Below are positions 50,501 to 62,496 of a DNA stretch of 64,000 nt, piece after piece. This stretch comes from Dermatophagoides farinae. Taxonomy: Eukaryota; Arthropoda; Arachnida; Sarcoptiformes; Pyroglyphidae. Position 1 is the stretch's first letter, and each line of letters opens with the position of its first letter. The notes beneath the pieces were generated by a model, which saw only the letters and a program-made list of their open reading frames with translations, had not been told where the DNA came from and made no database searches. A program made the translations under genes and the position numbers. The stretch spans positions 4,651,501 through 4,715,500 of the forward strand of contig NC_134683.1 in assembly GCF_024713945.1 (NCBI RefSeq). The letters run 5' to 3'.

Positions 50501-51035
50501 TAGGCACATCCGATCAACATCAACAATGATGATGATCGAAACATTTTTCTTTTTTTTTCTCGTTGGTTAGTTAGCAGTTCGATGATGATGATGATGATTT
50601 AGCCAACAAAAAAAAGAAAAAAATGCGCGTACAAATTATTCGGCCATTTAGCCATTTAGACATCGACAATAACAAAATATTTTTTTTTTTTCGTTTTGCT
50701 TGTCTACTTATCTTGTTGCTACTACTAGTTAGTTAAATCTGTCAGATTTTTTTTTGACAATGACTACGAATACGAATACGAAGTTGTTTAAACATAATTG
50801 TTTATGACAGGAACTGGGTGTGTGTGTGCGGTGGTGGTGGTGGTGTGGGGGTGGAACTGGTGCATGAATTTGATGCATTAATGATTGAGAATCAAAAAAA
50901 AAAAAAAAAGATCACATTATGAAACTTGGAAAATTTTTTATTTATTCATTCTTTTTTTGGTTTAAAATTTTTGATTGATTTTGACAAATTCACACCGGAA
51001 ACCAGAATTTCGTATCTTCACCAAAAAAACCAGAT
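47513..51035. other. intergenic: kinesin 5' flank and reductase 3' flank
   Basis: No protein gene is supported in these 3.5 kb. The left end should hold the kinesin promoter. A CpG-richer stretch lies at about 49005-49105. The minus-strand frame at 48381-48941 is built largely from triplet and CA repeats (Ile, Met and His-Thr runs) and is rejected. The plus-strand segment at about 48232-48384 looks less repetitive but has no ATG. Homopurine and homopyrimidine tracts occur near 49790 and 50895. The reductase poly(A) signal lies at the right end. Confidence 0.5.
50941..50946 (-). terminator. candidate polyadenylation signal, reductase gene
   Basis: AATAAA on the minus strand lies about 90 nt past the reductase stop codon. 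A poly-A/T tract at about 50894-50909 follows within 50 nt. Confidence 0.5.
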
Positions 51036-54000
51036 TTAAAAAACGGAAGCAACCAATGGACGACCATCGATTCCGGCTTCAAGATTATCCAATGCCATCC
51101 AAATCATTTGTTCACGTGTAGATTGTGCTGCACTGCCGATGTGTGGCAATAAAACTACAAAAATAAAAAAACAAATTAATGATCAATCAATCATTCGACA
51201 AAAACAAGACACAAACAATAACAACAACAACAATCCAGTAAAACAATCAAGTTTGTGTGACAAACAAACAAATTAATTTCCGCTACACCTATTGTAATAA
51301 TGTGACAAACGACGATGTGAAATGAAACCAGAGAAATTGAAAAAATTGGTTGCTATTTCATATCGAGAAAAAAAATGGATAATAAAAAAAACATTGATGA
51401 TTGATGACTATGAACACGCTTATAGCATACACACACAAAATTTAACAAATGAGAAAAATATTCAAATTCAAATTATCATTATGAAAAATTTAGTTCAATT
51501 CAAAATGAAAAGAGAGAAACAAACAAAAAGAAAATGAACTTATCATCATCATCATCCAATTCGCAGAAAAAATGATATTTTCCGTGTTTTAGTTTCAAGA
51601 AAAAAAAAGAAATATAAAATAATGATTCGAAATAAAGTTGATGATGATGATGATTTGCATGTCAACAGACAATTAATCATCAACAACAACAACCAAATGA
51701 TAATGAATACAATGCAATGAAATGGAATGGAATGGAATCATTTCGTTTTTTCGCCAATTTTATATATATGGTTTTTATTTCTTCTACACTACTACTACTA
51801 CCAACACCAACGTCTTATTATTATGGTGATGATGATGATTATGGTGTGACACAATAGTTGTTGACAGCGGCTATTGACATTAAACACACACTCATACACA
51901 CAATCTACCTGCCTACCCATTCGGAATTTATTCCAAACTAATTGGTCAACAACAACAATGAAAAGAATGAGATAAAGATAAGATAAAAACAAAACAAAAA
52001 AATCTGTCCACATAGAATAGAGATAATGATCATCAAACACCACCATCATTGACAAAAAAAAGCACCCTGTGAAAAAAAAATCATTATCATCACCCAGGAA
52101 TATATTTGAATTATGAAACCAAAAAAAATAAGAAAATTTTAGGCGTGGTCATTATCATCACCCCTCTTTCTCTCTCTCTCTCACACATCATTTGTTGTTG
52201 TCAATTTTGATGATAATAATTATGATGATGATGATGATGATGGAAATCAACTGTCAAAGAATAATAAACAACAGTCCAGTAAAGCCTAGAAAAAAAATCA
52301 CAAAACAAGAATACCCAGCGAATATAAATAATGACAATTTCGGTGACAATGATAAATGCATCATATACACACATCTATATGTAATAAAACGACAACAATA
52401 AAGGACAACAACGACAAAATTGTCAATATTATCATCATCAACATTATTATTTTTGTTGTTCTGGTCATCATTAAATGTGTATGTGTTCATAACGTTAATA
52501 TTGTTGTTGTTGTTGTTGTTGTTGTTGATGATTATTATCATCAACAATCATTAACAATATATAGGTGTGTGTATGTGTGTGTGTGTTTGTAAATTCAGCT
52601 TATTATTATGAAACTTGATTTTTTTTCTAGGCAAAAAAGTGTCAGCATTGATTCGTTTTCTCACACACAAACATACAGACAGACATGGACACTGAAAAAC
52701 GTCTGGTGGAAAAAAAATCAGTACTGGTCATCATCAAGAGATGGACAATGTCCACTTCACACACACACACAGACATATTGTATTATTTACAATACAAATA
52801 ATGATGATAAGATTCATATCAAAATATGAGAACAACGATATTTATGGATGATGAAAAAAAAATAATTTAAATGAATGAACGAATGAACCGACAAAACAAT
52901 AATGATGATGACAGAACAAAAATGCCATGTGATAATGATAATGAGAAATTAATGCCGAATACGAAAATGACAAACAAATGGAAAAAAAAATTATTTATAA
53001 TAAATGATGTGACAGAAAACAAGACAATTAAAAAAAACAGAAAAACAGGACAGGATAACAAGACAACAAATATGAATAATGGAATGGTCATCATCATCAC
53101 CATAGGCGCCACTATTCCGTGTATGTTATGGATGAAGTAATATACAAAATGACAAAAAAAAATGAAAGATAACAGTGGAAATCTGCCAGTGTCAGTGTCA
53201 TCATTATTATTATTATGAAAAACACTATTCTCGGTGTGAATTTAATGGAATTATTTTTTTCAGTTTCATTTGTGAGATAAACAAATAGACAAGAATGTTG
53301 TTGATACCAGAGAATCATTCAACCAAAATATGAATATTTTTCGATTATTCAACAACAAACGGGTTGATTATGATGAATGTGGAAAGATTATCTTTTGAGA
53401 TTTGGAATAGAGGGTACAAGTGAATGACTGACACTTTCGTCTCGTTGTTGGCATTCAACCTTTTTTTTGGTGGTGAAAAAGAAAGAAAACTTGAATTATG
53501 CAAACAGATTTCTTTTCAAGTTTCTCTCTGTCTCTGTGTGTCCATATATTTATTGTCTATTGTTTGTGCATAAGTGATAATTATCATCAAAATGTCATTT
53601 TTTTCGAGAAAAAAAATTGTCAATATCATCATCATCATTAATTTTTTTGGCGACAAATCACAATAAAAGAAATAAAGAGAATCATGGCAACTAACTAACT
53701 GGCAAAAAACATATACGTCAGTAACAGATCATTAAAAGAATTTATCATTTGTGATAATGATCATCATCAAATACAATGGAGACACACTGAAAAAAATGAT
53801 CATTTTCATATATACAAATTATGAATTCACCCGATGATGATAATCATCATTATCGCTCTGTTTTTTTTCTGAGCATAATTCAAACACAAAGTATATATAA
53901 TAAAAAGAGAAAGCGAAAAAAAAACTCTAGTGCAATTTGAATATTTTTGTTTTGTTTTGTTACGAATAAAAAAAATTCCAAAAAAAAACAAAAAAAAAAA

Positions 54001-57000
54001 AACACAATTGCATGCAATAAATATATGGACAACAAGTTATTCTATCAACAACAACAACAAAACTAAACATAAAAAGCAGGTGATTAATGACATTTTTAAC
54101 ACACACACACACAGGTGCTTATTTATTATATCGAATACATGAAACAAACAAACAAACAAATAGACGATGTGCAAACAAAAACACACATGGATCAGCAACA
54201 AATGTTGCCATTGTAAATATAAATAAAAATTTGAAAACATTTGAACCACAGAATATGGCCACACAAGTCAAATGGATCAACAACAACAACAACAAAAATT
54301 GTTTTTTTTTGTTCCAAATAAAACAATTTTAATTTATTTACATTGTTGTGGTCAATTGGATCTTTGTAAAAAATAAAAAAAAACTCATGGAATGACTCAA
54401 AACAACCACAACAATAACTCAAAAACACTTCTCTTGAATCTTCAAATTTTTTTAGTTTTATAATGTTATGTTTTTGTTTTGTTGATCGAATAAACAAATA
54501 GAATATGGACTGATGTTTTCATTCAAATGGACCATCGACATTTTTTTTTAAGGCAAAACGAAAAGTAGGTAGCAACAACAAAGAAACAAGAATGAAATTC
54601 AAATGAAACAAAAACAATAAAGCCAAAGTTAATTGAACCGTGTGATTTTGTTTTCATGTGTGTGTGTGTGGGCCGATGAAAAAAAGTGGATTTGTTTATT
54701 CACTAATCGAATTTCAATGTTATTAGTGTGTTTGCGTGTGTGTGTGAGAAAGAGAAAAGGGTTAAATAAACCAAAACAAGCGCAGCCGATAAACGATTCT
54801 TGATAATAAAAAAAATTTTGTTCGATCATTAGGTCAGCGTGGTCTAAATAAGAGCAATACATATGCTATATGGTATATACATGATTGATAATGATGATGA
54901 TCAAGATCAAAATATAACCTATGGTACATTGATCGATCAATCGATCGATGATGATAATAATGTTATGGGAAATTATCATTCGTGTTTTCGTTTAGTTGAA
55001 GGTTGTCTGTGTCAATGATCATTATTTGTTGTTGTTTGACACATAAACATTCACACACACACACTGACTATATGAATAATTTGTCTTTAATAATAATGTC
55101 TAATGTCTAATGACCAAAGGTCATCATCATCATCATCATAATGAAACCAATGATTCATGTAAACCGAAATGAAAAGAAAACCCTATGAATACCTAATATT
55201 ATATTCACACAAACACAGACAAACAGACATATTACATTGATCGATTGATATTTATTGAGATATTATCGACCATTACCATAATTATTATTATTATTATCAC
55301 TTGTCATCATCGAAATAAATAATTATATCATTGATCATTGATCATTGATGATAATTATTATTACCCAAAACTTGAAATAATAATCATAAACAAATCAATC
55401 AAAAATAAATAGATTGGACACATGATGATTCTGTGGTGGTAGTCTGTAGTGGTAATAATGATAAACAAATCATCATCATCATTTGCTAGAATTACACAAA
55501 GGTGACAATATTATTATTATTATTATTGGGTTTATTCAAAGCTTTCCACCAGAAAAAAAACTTTAAAAATTCAACAAAAAATGTCAACAAGTGATAAATA
55601 TAAAATTTTGATTTTTTTCCTGAAAAAAACCAGACATCATAATAATAATGATAATCAGAAAAAGGAATCAAATTAATAATTAAAATTATTATTGAGAAGA
55701 AAATCATTATCACAAACTAAACTATAGCAAGATAGGAAGATGTTGATAAACATCATCATCATTATGGTCATAGACGATGACGACGACAAGATAAAACAAC
55801 ACACTATACACCTGCAATACCTAAGATATATTTTTTTCGAGTGTAAAATTGCAAATTAACACACAACAACGACAACAACAAAAAAATGCCGATGAGAAAT
55901 CAAAAAAAAAAAAAAAAAAATGATTGATCCCCATTGATTTGAAAATGATGGTTTTTTTTCTCATGACAGAATCATATAAAAAATTAGTTTAAAAATAGAA
56001 AAAAAAATTCCAATGATGATAATCAAATGACAAATAAACATCATCATAAACACGAATGACGAATATTAGATAAAATAAAAAAATTTTTAGTTGACATTTG
56101 ACCGAAAATGAAAATGGCCATCATTATCCATGTACATCATCATTATCATTATGATGATGATCATCATCATCATTTTTTTTTGAAAAGCAAATTAGCATCA
56201 TCATCATCATCATCATTTCACAGGTTTACATGGCTTTTTATTATCATCATCATTTCATTATTACATCGTTGTCGTCATCTTATCAAATCAATCAATCTAT
56301 CGTATTTTTATTTCTAAGATCAGTTTATTACCAACAGACTAGGTGAGATAGATAAATAGATTTTTTTTTCATTGAATCTCACAAATTCACACAGCCATTA
56401 TCATAATCATATCGTTGTTGTTATCACAGGTTTGAAATTTCTAGACTTGGCAAAAAAAACTATAAAATTTTTTACAACACTAAAAAGAGAACAAAACAAA
56501 CAAACAAACCGTAAACACACAGCAATCACAGATTGATAGAGAGAGCTAATAAACAATTTAACGACTATTTCAGACCAACCATTTTTTTGTTGTTGTTGTT
56601 TTTTCGATCATGGTGACAATGTTGTTGAGAAGAAAACTGAAATTATGATGATGATCAAGATCAACAACAATCATGGTTGACAATCATCATCAAAAAAAAA
56701 AAAAAAAAAATCTTGACAAATCTAAATCAAATGATTTGCCATATTCTATCATCATCATCATCATCATTCTCTTTTTCTCAGTCATAAAGATCAGAAAAAA
56801 CAGAAGAAAACATTATTTCAATTTTTTTCTTTTTGATTGACGTGAGCAGCACAAATCTTGTTGGCGCCATCATCTTCAATGGCTATGGTTAATCATCATC
56901 ATCATCATCCACCATCAAACAAGAACAAGTCATAGAATGGAATAAAATGAATTATCTATTCGATAATAAATTTTGACATATGATGTGGTTGGTCGTCCAG

Positions 57001-59701
57001 AGATGATGAGTGCCGGATTATCCCACCACCACCACCACCACCACCAACACAAATATATGCATTGAAATTCCAAAGATTTTTATTTTGGCTAAATGACTGA
57101 CAGATTTTAGTCGATAGTCATAGGTTAGCTTTTTTCTTTCTCTCATTTTTCATCGTTTTTTTTCTTTAGTGATAATCTCTTACAGTAGAAGAAAAGAAAA
57201 AAACTTACCAACATTATTCAATGCAAGTAAGGGATCATCCGTTGCAATTGGTTCCTGTTCCATTACGTCTAAACCGGCTGCTGCAATTCTGCCATGTTTT
57301 AATGTTTCATACAATGCTTGTTGATCGATACAACTACCACGGCTTGTATTAATTACAACGGCTGTTGATTTCATCAAGCAAAATTGTTCAGCACTAAGTA
57401 AATGTCGTGTAGAATCATTCAATGAACAGCAAACAATGATGATATCACTTTCAGCTAATAATTCGTTCATTGAAAGAAAGTGGGCACCAAATTCTTGTTC
57501 CATGAACGAATGCGATGTACGTGATGTATAAGAAATTCTTGATGGTTCGAATGAACGTAAACGTTTTATAATGCTACGACCAATACGTCCAGAGCCGCCA
57601 ATCAAACCAATATGGCTGCCTTTTATCATTGTACCACACATGAAAAAATGTCCCCAACCACGAAGCCATTTTCCCCTATAAAATAAAGTGCATGAAAATC
57701 AAGAATATTCAATTAGTAATTCAAAAAATCAAATCAAACCAATCAACAATCAATCAATCAACAACAGTAACCAGAAGAAAAAAAATCATCATCATTCAAC
57801 AATGACAATTGACAAATCACTTTTGATTGCCATTGACACACGCGCACACAAACACGGATATATTCTACTCAAAATTCTATTGTAATGGAAAATAGTTTAT
57901 GGAAATCCGAGTGCGAGAGAGAGAAAGATCCGGCTTTTTCAGCCAAATCAAACCATCCTCAATCTCATCAGAATAACAACAACAAATTCGAATGAATTTT
58001 AATTTTTTTTTTTTGGTTTACCATCATCATCATCATCATTAGAATAAATGAAAAAATTCAATGTAACATTAAATAAGAACTTGTAACCATTGAAAGATTG
58101 AAAACGAGAAACCAAAAAAAATAAATAAATGATCCAGATGCTTTGATCCAGAAAGATTTCAATAACAACAGCAATTGAAAACAGAAAATCAATATTTAAA
58201 TTACCATAATCATCATACATCATTTTGTTATTGCTTAGGATGGCCCATTTCATGTTTTGTGTATGTGAACCTTGGCCAGATCACCATCGATAGAAATAGA
58301 GAAAAAAGACAGAGTCAAGTGTCATGATACACACACACACACTTGTCTCAATGTCAATTTCGTTCACGAAACAACCGATGACAATTGAAGAAAAACTATT
58401 TTGAATTTATATAATTTAAAAACCAAACCAAACGAACGAATGAACAGAAGAACGTTGCCAATAATGAATGAATGAATAAAAAACCATTAAGAATGAGAAT
58501 TTTTTTCTGTAGTTGAAAACAAAAAAAAATATGCGACATTTCACAAAGATTAAACAACAACAGCAACAAGAAAAAACAAGTGAAAAAATAAAATTCATCA
58601 AAATGATGATGGCAAAAAAAAACAACAAAAACAAGCACATATACACAGCATGATACTGTCGCCAGAACACGAGACAAATGTCATTAATCTTTCTATTCTG
58701 CTTGCTGCAATGACCAGAAAAGTCATTTTCTGTGTGTGTATGTCTGGCGATCTGACAAACTATTTGCCGCGTCAAAAAAAAATTCTTCTGAATTGTCGTC
58801 GTCGAGGATGTGTAACCAGTGAGGTGATCATGCACTTGTTATTTGAGATTTAGAAATTATCTTCACATCATCATCAATATATCGATGTGATAGATGATCA
58901 ATGATTATCGATTATAAACCATAAGGCTAATTAAATAATTTCCGAATAAAATCTTTTAAATAACACACGTGTTATTTATCTGAGAAAAAAAATATCGGTC
59001 AAATATGCAAATGTTAAGAATGTTAAGGGAATCTCGATTTCATCGCCAATAATTTATGATGTGTTTAGACAATATTAGTCTCTATTTTCAAATAATGAAT
59101 TGTTCAATACAAAAATGCTACTGAAAAATCTCTAGATATATTACCATGATCGAGATCTGTGACCTTTTTTGGGTCTGTGGGTTGTTGTTATGGATCGAAT
59201 TTCAAAAATCAATCTATGATGTCTGGTCTGGTTTGTCTCTCTGGTGTGTGTGTGTGTGTGTTGAGTAATTGATTGATGATGATCATAATAAAATGGTAAT
59301 GATACTTACTCTCGAAGTGCTTGATTTGCTTCAAACAAACGTCTTATGGTTGCCAATAATAATGCAATCGTTAATTCGGCAACAGCATCTGTCAATACAT
59401 CGGGTGTATTTCCCACCAATATACCACGACGTTTACATTCATCCACATCGATATGATCATAACCAACGGATAATGTTGATACACATTTCAATTGTGGTCC
59501 AGCTGCATCCAACAATTGTCCGTCAATTTTATCCGATAATGTACATAATATACCGGATTTACCGGCAACACGTTTCAATAATTGTTCTCTTGTTATATCG
59601 TGTGAATGTGGCCACATGTCCATCATAAATTTGGTTGAAATATTTTTGAAAAATTTTTCCGGTAAATTTTTCGTGACTAAAAATGATTTACTTGCCATCA
59701 T
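51036..59701 (-). CDS. GRHPR: glyoxylate/hydroxypyruvate reductase, three exons
   Basis: The coding exons on the minus strand are 59701-59310, 57675-57209 and 51154-51036. GT..AG junctions and phases close to 325 aa; human GRHPR is 328. It is a D-2-hydroxyacid dehydrogenase that reduces glyoxylate and hydroxypyruvate with NAD(P)H, removing glyoxylate. The N-terminal substrate domain includes STLSVGYDHIDVDE and VGNTPDVLTDAVAEL (about 80-115). The Rossmann loop is GLIGGSGRIG (154-163). The catalytic Arg, Glu and His of the family are at R243 (NTSRG), E272 (EQEP) and H291 (LPHIGSA). TPDVLTD and the HIGSA segment place it in the GRHPR branch rather than PHGDH. The terminal 39 residues lie on an exon 6 kb downstream. 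The glycine loop has one residue more than the usual GIIGLGRIG. There is no C-terminal peroxisomal tripeptide (it ends SVF), so it is probably cytosolic. The start is the first ATG; a second Met follows directly. Confidence 0.95.
51155..57208 (-). other. reductase intron 2
   Basis: This 6.1-kb intron separates the catalytic Glu from the catalytic His (donor TG/GTAAGT at 57208, acceptor TTGTAG at 51155-51156). It is AT-rich with GTT, ATT and TCA triplets and CA repeats, plus A tracts near 55902-55920 and 56694-56710. No gene or RNA was recognised in it. Confidence 0.75.
57676..59309 (-). other. reductase intron 1
   Basis: This 1.6-kb intron splits a Glu codon (GA + G), with donor GA/GTAAGT and acceptor TATAG. 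It contains GT repeats near 59243-59260 and a 20-bp quasi-palindrome around a CACGTG site at 58958-58977. No coding gene was seen in it. Confidence 0.75.
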
Positions 59702-59788
59702 TTATTTATTTACAGCTTTCAAGAACAAATAAACAAACGAAAAATAAAATTCAAAACAAAATTCTCATTTAAACATTGACCAGCTGAT

Positions 59789-59794
59789 CACTGA
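59789..59794 (-). promoter_or_regulatory. possible initiator (TCAGTG) of the reductase gene
   Basis: The minus strand reads TCAGTG about 88 nt upstream of the reductase ATG, matching the arthropod initiator consensus TCAGT. A CAGCTG E-box sits at 59781-59786. No TATA box is properly spaced. This is a motif match at a plausible position only. Confidence 0.2.
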
Positions 59795-62184
59795 GTTACC
59801 TGTTCATATAGGACGTATAGAGAGAATTTTCCAATTTTTAAACTTCATTCAATAGTGATATAAAAATATTTTGAGTTTGAAACGAAACAAAAAAAAAAAA
59901 AAAAAAAACATTAATCCGGATTCCGGTTGTCAAATCAAACACACGAGAAATTGGAGAGAAAAAAACCAACAAACCACCTACAGACCACATATGATTTGAA
60001 ATTCCATTTTCATTACGATTTATCCATCACCACCATCATAGTAGAGCACAAAAAACAATCTAAATTTCGTGATTTGTCCATAGTGCATGTATCAATGATA
60101 TCTAGGTTCATCACGAACAACAACAAGAAGCTTATCATTTTCAAGAAAACAAACAAAAAAATGAGAAATCCTGATACACGAGTTCAGTCATTGTGATGAT
60201 GATGATTAGACCACACATCGATTAATATTTATTCATTGGAATTCAATCAAATTATAGGATTTTCTGTTGTTGTTGGAATGAAATTCAAAAAAAAAACACA
60301 CAAAGACAGGTGTATTAAAAATAAATCTGACAATGGAAATGCCAATTAGTCTACCTACTGAATTTTTTTTTTGTTTGAAAATTAATTGATTATTAAGGTA
60401 TCAAAAAAATTAATTTTCACGATTTAAAAATCCAGAAAAACGATTTGATCTAGATTGACCATTTAATCATCATCATGACCAATTGAATTATTCGCAATCA
60501 ATTTATATTTCGATAACCTGTGATGTTGTTGTTGTTGCTGCCTGAAGTAATTTTTTACTCTTGTACTGAGAATGATGATTGTTTTTTTGAAATTGAAATT
60601 AAAATTGAAAAAAAAAAACAAAACAAACAAAAAAAACCCACACGAATGTTTGGGACAAAAAAAAAATTCGAACCACAGAAATGGCAAAATTAATTCTCCA
60701 ACAGCCAGCCATGTCCAGTAGGTTTTTTTGTTTCATTGATTCTTTGTTTGTTAATGAGAAAATCATCATCATCATGGATAGCCAGCCATCAAGTCGCCAA
60801 ATGATATGAATTTTCTCAAGAATTTCATTCAGTATTCATCATTGTATAACAACATTGTTTTGTGGTGGCCAGGTCGTGTGTCGACGACGATAATAATAAT
60901 GATGATCATGATCATTAAGATGGCAAACAGTAATTTTTTTTCGCTCTCCTAAACAAATATTTAAAGAATGTTTAAAACATCATCAAACATTTTCGAAGGG
61001 AGAAATTTTTTTTTCGATGATTTATTCATTCAAGAAAATAAAACAAGATTTACGACACCCGGGTTTCTCAAATTTCTCGGTTCGTTCATCGATTCGATTC
61101 AATTCAATGATGATCAAACAGTCATCATCATCATTCCTGTTTGTGTATGTATCACACACACACACACACACAATCATGGTCTATTATGATCAAACATGAT
61201 GGTCATCATTATTATTCTATTGGATGAATTGGAAAAAATCCACCAGGTATGAAGACGATGAAAACTTGAAAAAAATCAAAATGTATAATAATGATGATGA
61301 TGATAATGGAGTAGGAGGAGGTGTATATGTGTGTGTGTGTTTGGAATTTGTCTAAACCATCATGATCATCATCATCATTATGATGATCATGATCTTAACA
61401 ACAAACAACAACAGCAGTAAACAAGCTTTCGATGATGATGATGATTATTATTCCATTATCATCATCATCAGCAGCAGCATCATATTTCGACAACAAAACA
61501 GAAACTTTCGAAAAAATGAACCTTTGGGTTAAAATAGTAGTAAAAAACCGCAAAACATTTGAAAAAAAGATAACGATTGAATTAGAGATGATGATGATCA
61601 AACCATAGTGAGAAAAAAGATCATCATCATCATCAACCGATGTTCATCATTATTATTCGATAACCACCATTAACATTATCATCATTAACGAATTTCGCGT
61701 GCATTTCATTTTATTTATTTCCTTTTTAGTTTTCTAATTTTCGACGACAACTTTTTGCTGTTGTTGTTGATGATGATTAAACACAAAATGATGTTCATTG
61801 ATGTTTGTTGTTGATGATGGTAGATGAATGAAAAAAAAGATTTCTGTTCATCATTCAGGCAATGTTTGGTTGGTTTTTTTTTTTTTTTGAAAGACTAATT
61901 ACTTATCCGGCAAAAACGACAAGCAAAAAAAGAGAAAAAATCCCAAAATACTTAAGATTACAAGTCATGTTTTTTTCTGTTCAGCAAGTGATGCTTAAAA
62001 CCAATCTTTCATCGTCATCATCTAAATCATCAATGATTGTAACATTATCCAACAAATGATGATGATGGTGTTTTTTTCGATTCGAAAACAAAATATTAAG
62101 ACAATGGACTGCAAATTGGAAATTGTTTTCTTTTGTTCTGTTGTTTCTTTTCTTTTCTCTTCCATTTCGGATCATAATTTTATG

Positions 62185-62209
62185 TATGTGTGTGTGTGTG
62201 TGTGTGTGT
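62185..62209. repeat. (GT)n microsatellite
   Basis: A GT run of about 25 nt (one A interruption near the left end), 0.3 kb downstream of the anoctamin stop. Confidence 0.9.
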
Positions 62210-62496
62210 ATAATGACATTAATCACATTGATCATTATGGATAGTTGGTCAACCACAGTTGTATGGATAATCAATTGGGGCCACCCTGTTGGTGTGCATC
62301 ATGGTATCATAGTCATATGATGATAATTCATTAATACATTATGAAAATATTATCATGCAACAATTTATGATGAATAAATGAATGAACAATTTGAATCTTA
62401 ATCGATTCAACATTCGATGCAACAAAACATCCATATCATAATAATGTTGATGTTGATGATGATTGAATAGAATGTCAAAAATTTATGATCACACGA

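Larger units (their letters stand above)
59702..62496. other. intergenic: reductase 5' flank and anoctamin 3' flank
   Basis: No gene is supported in these 2.8 kb. The reductase promoter should lie near 59702-59900 and the anoctamin 3' UTR near 62496. The rest is AT-rich with TCA/GAT and CA/GT repeats (including the long GT run near 62185-62209). I looked here for the end of the anoctamin and found it just to the right, at 62497-62616. Confidence 0.5.

Noticed and set aside
60480-60570. Minus-strand frame with TTCTCAG acceptor near the reductase start, considered as a last anoctamin exon
   Set aside because: A nearer exon completes the anoctamin with a stop codon. This one has only CAA-repeat-derived Thr/Gln residues.
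61981-62120. Asp-rich minus-strand frame considered as the anoctamin C-terminus
   Set aside because: The phase needed from the preceding exon is 0, and in that phase the candidate hits stops. The exon at 62497-62616 fits phase, acceptor and membrane-helix continuity.
5374-62209. Direct-repeat arrays as possible CRISPR or satellite arrays
   Set aside because: They are microsatellites of 2-4 nt units without unique spacers. The genome is eukaryotic with spliced genes.
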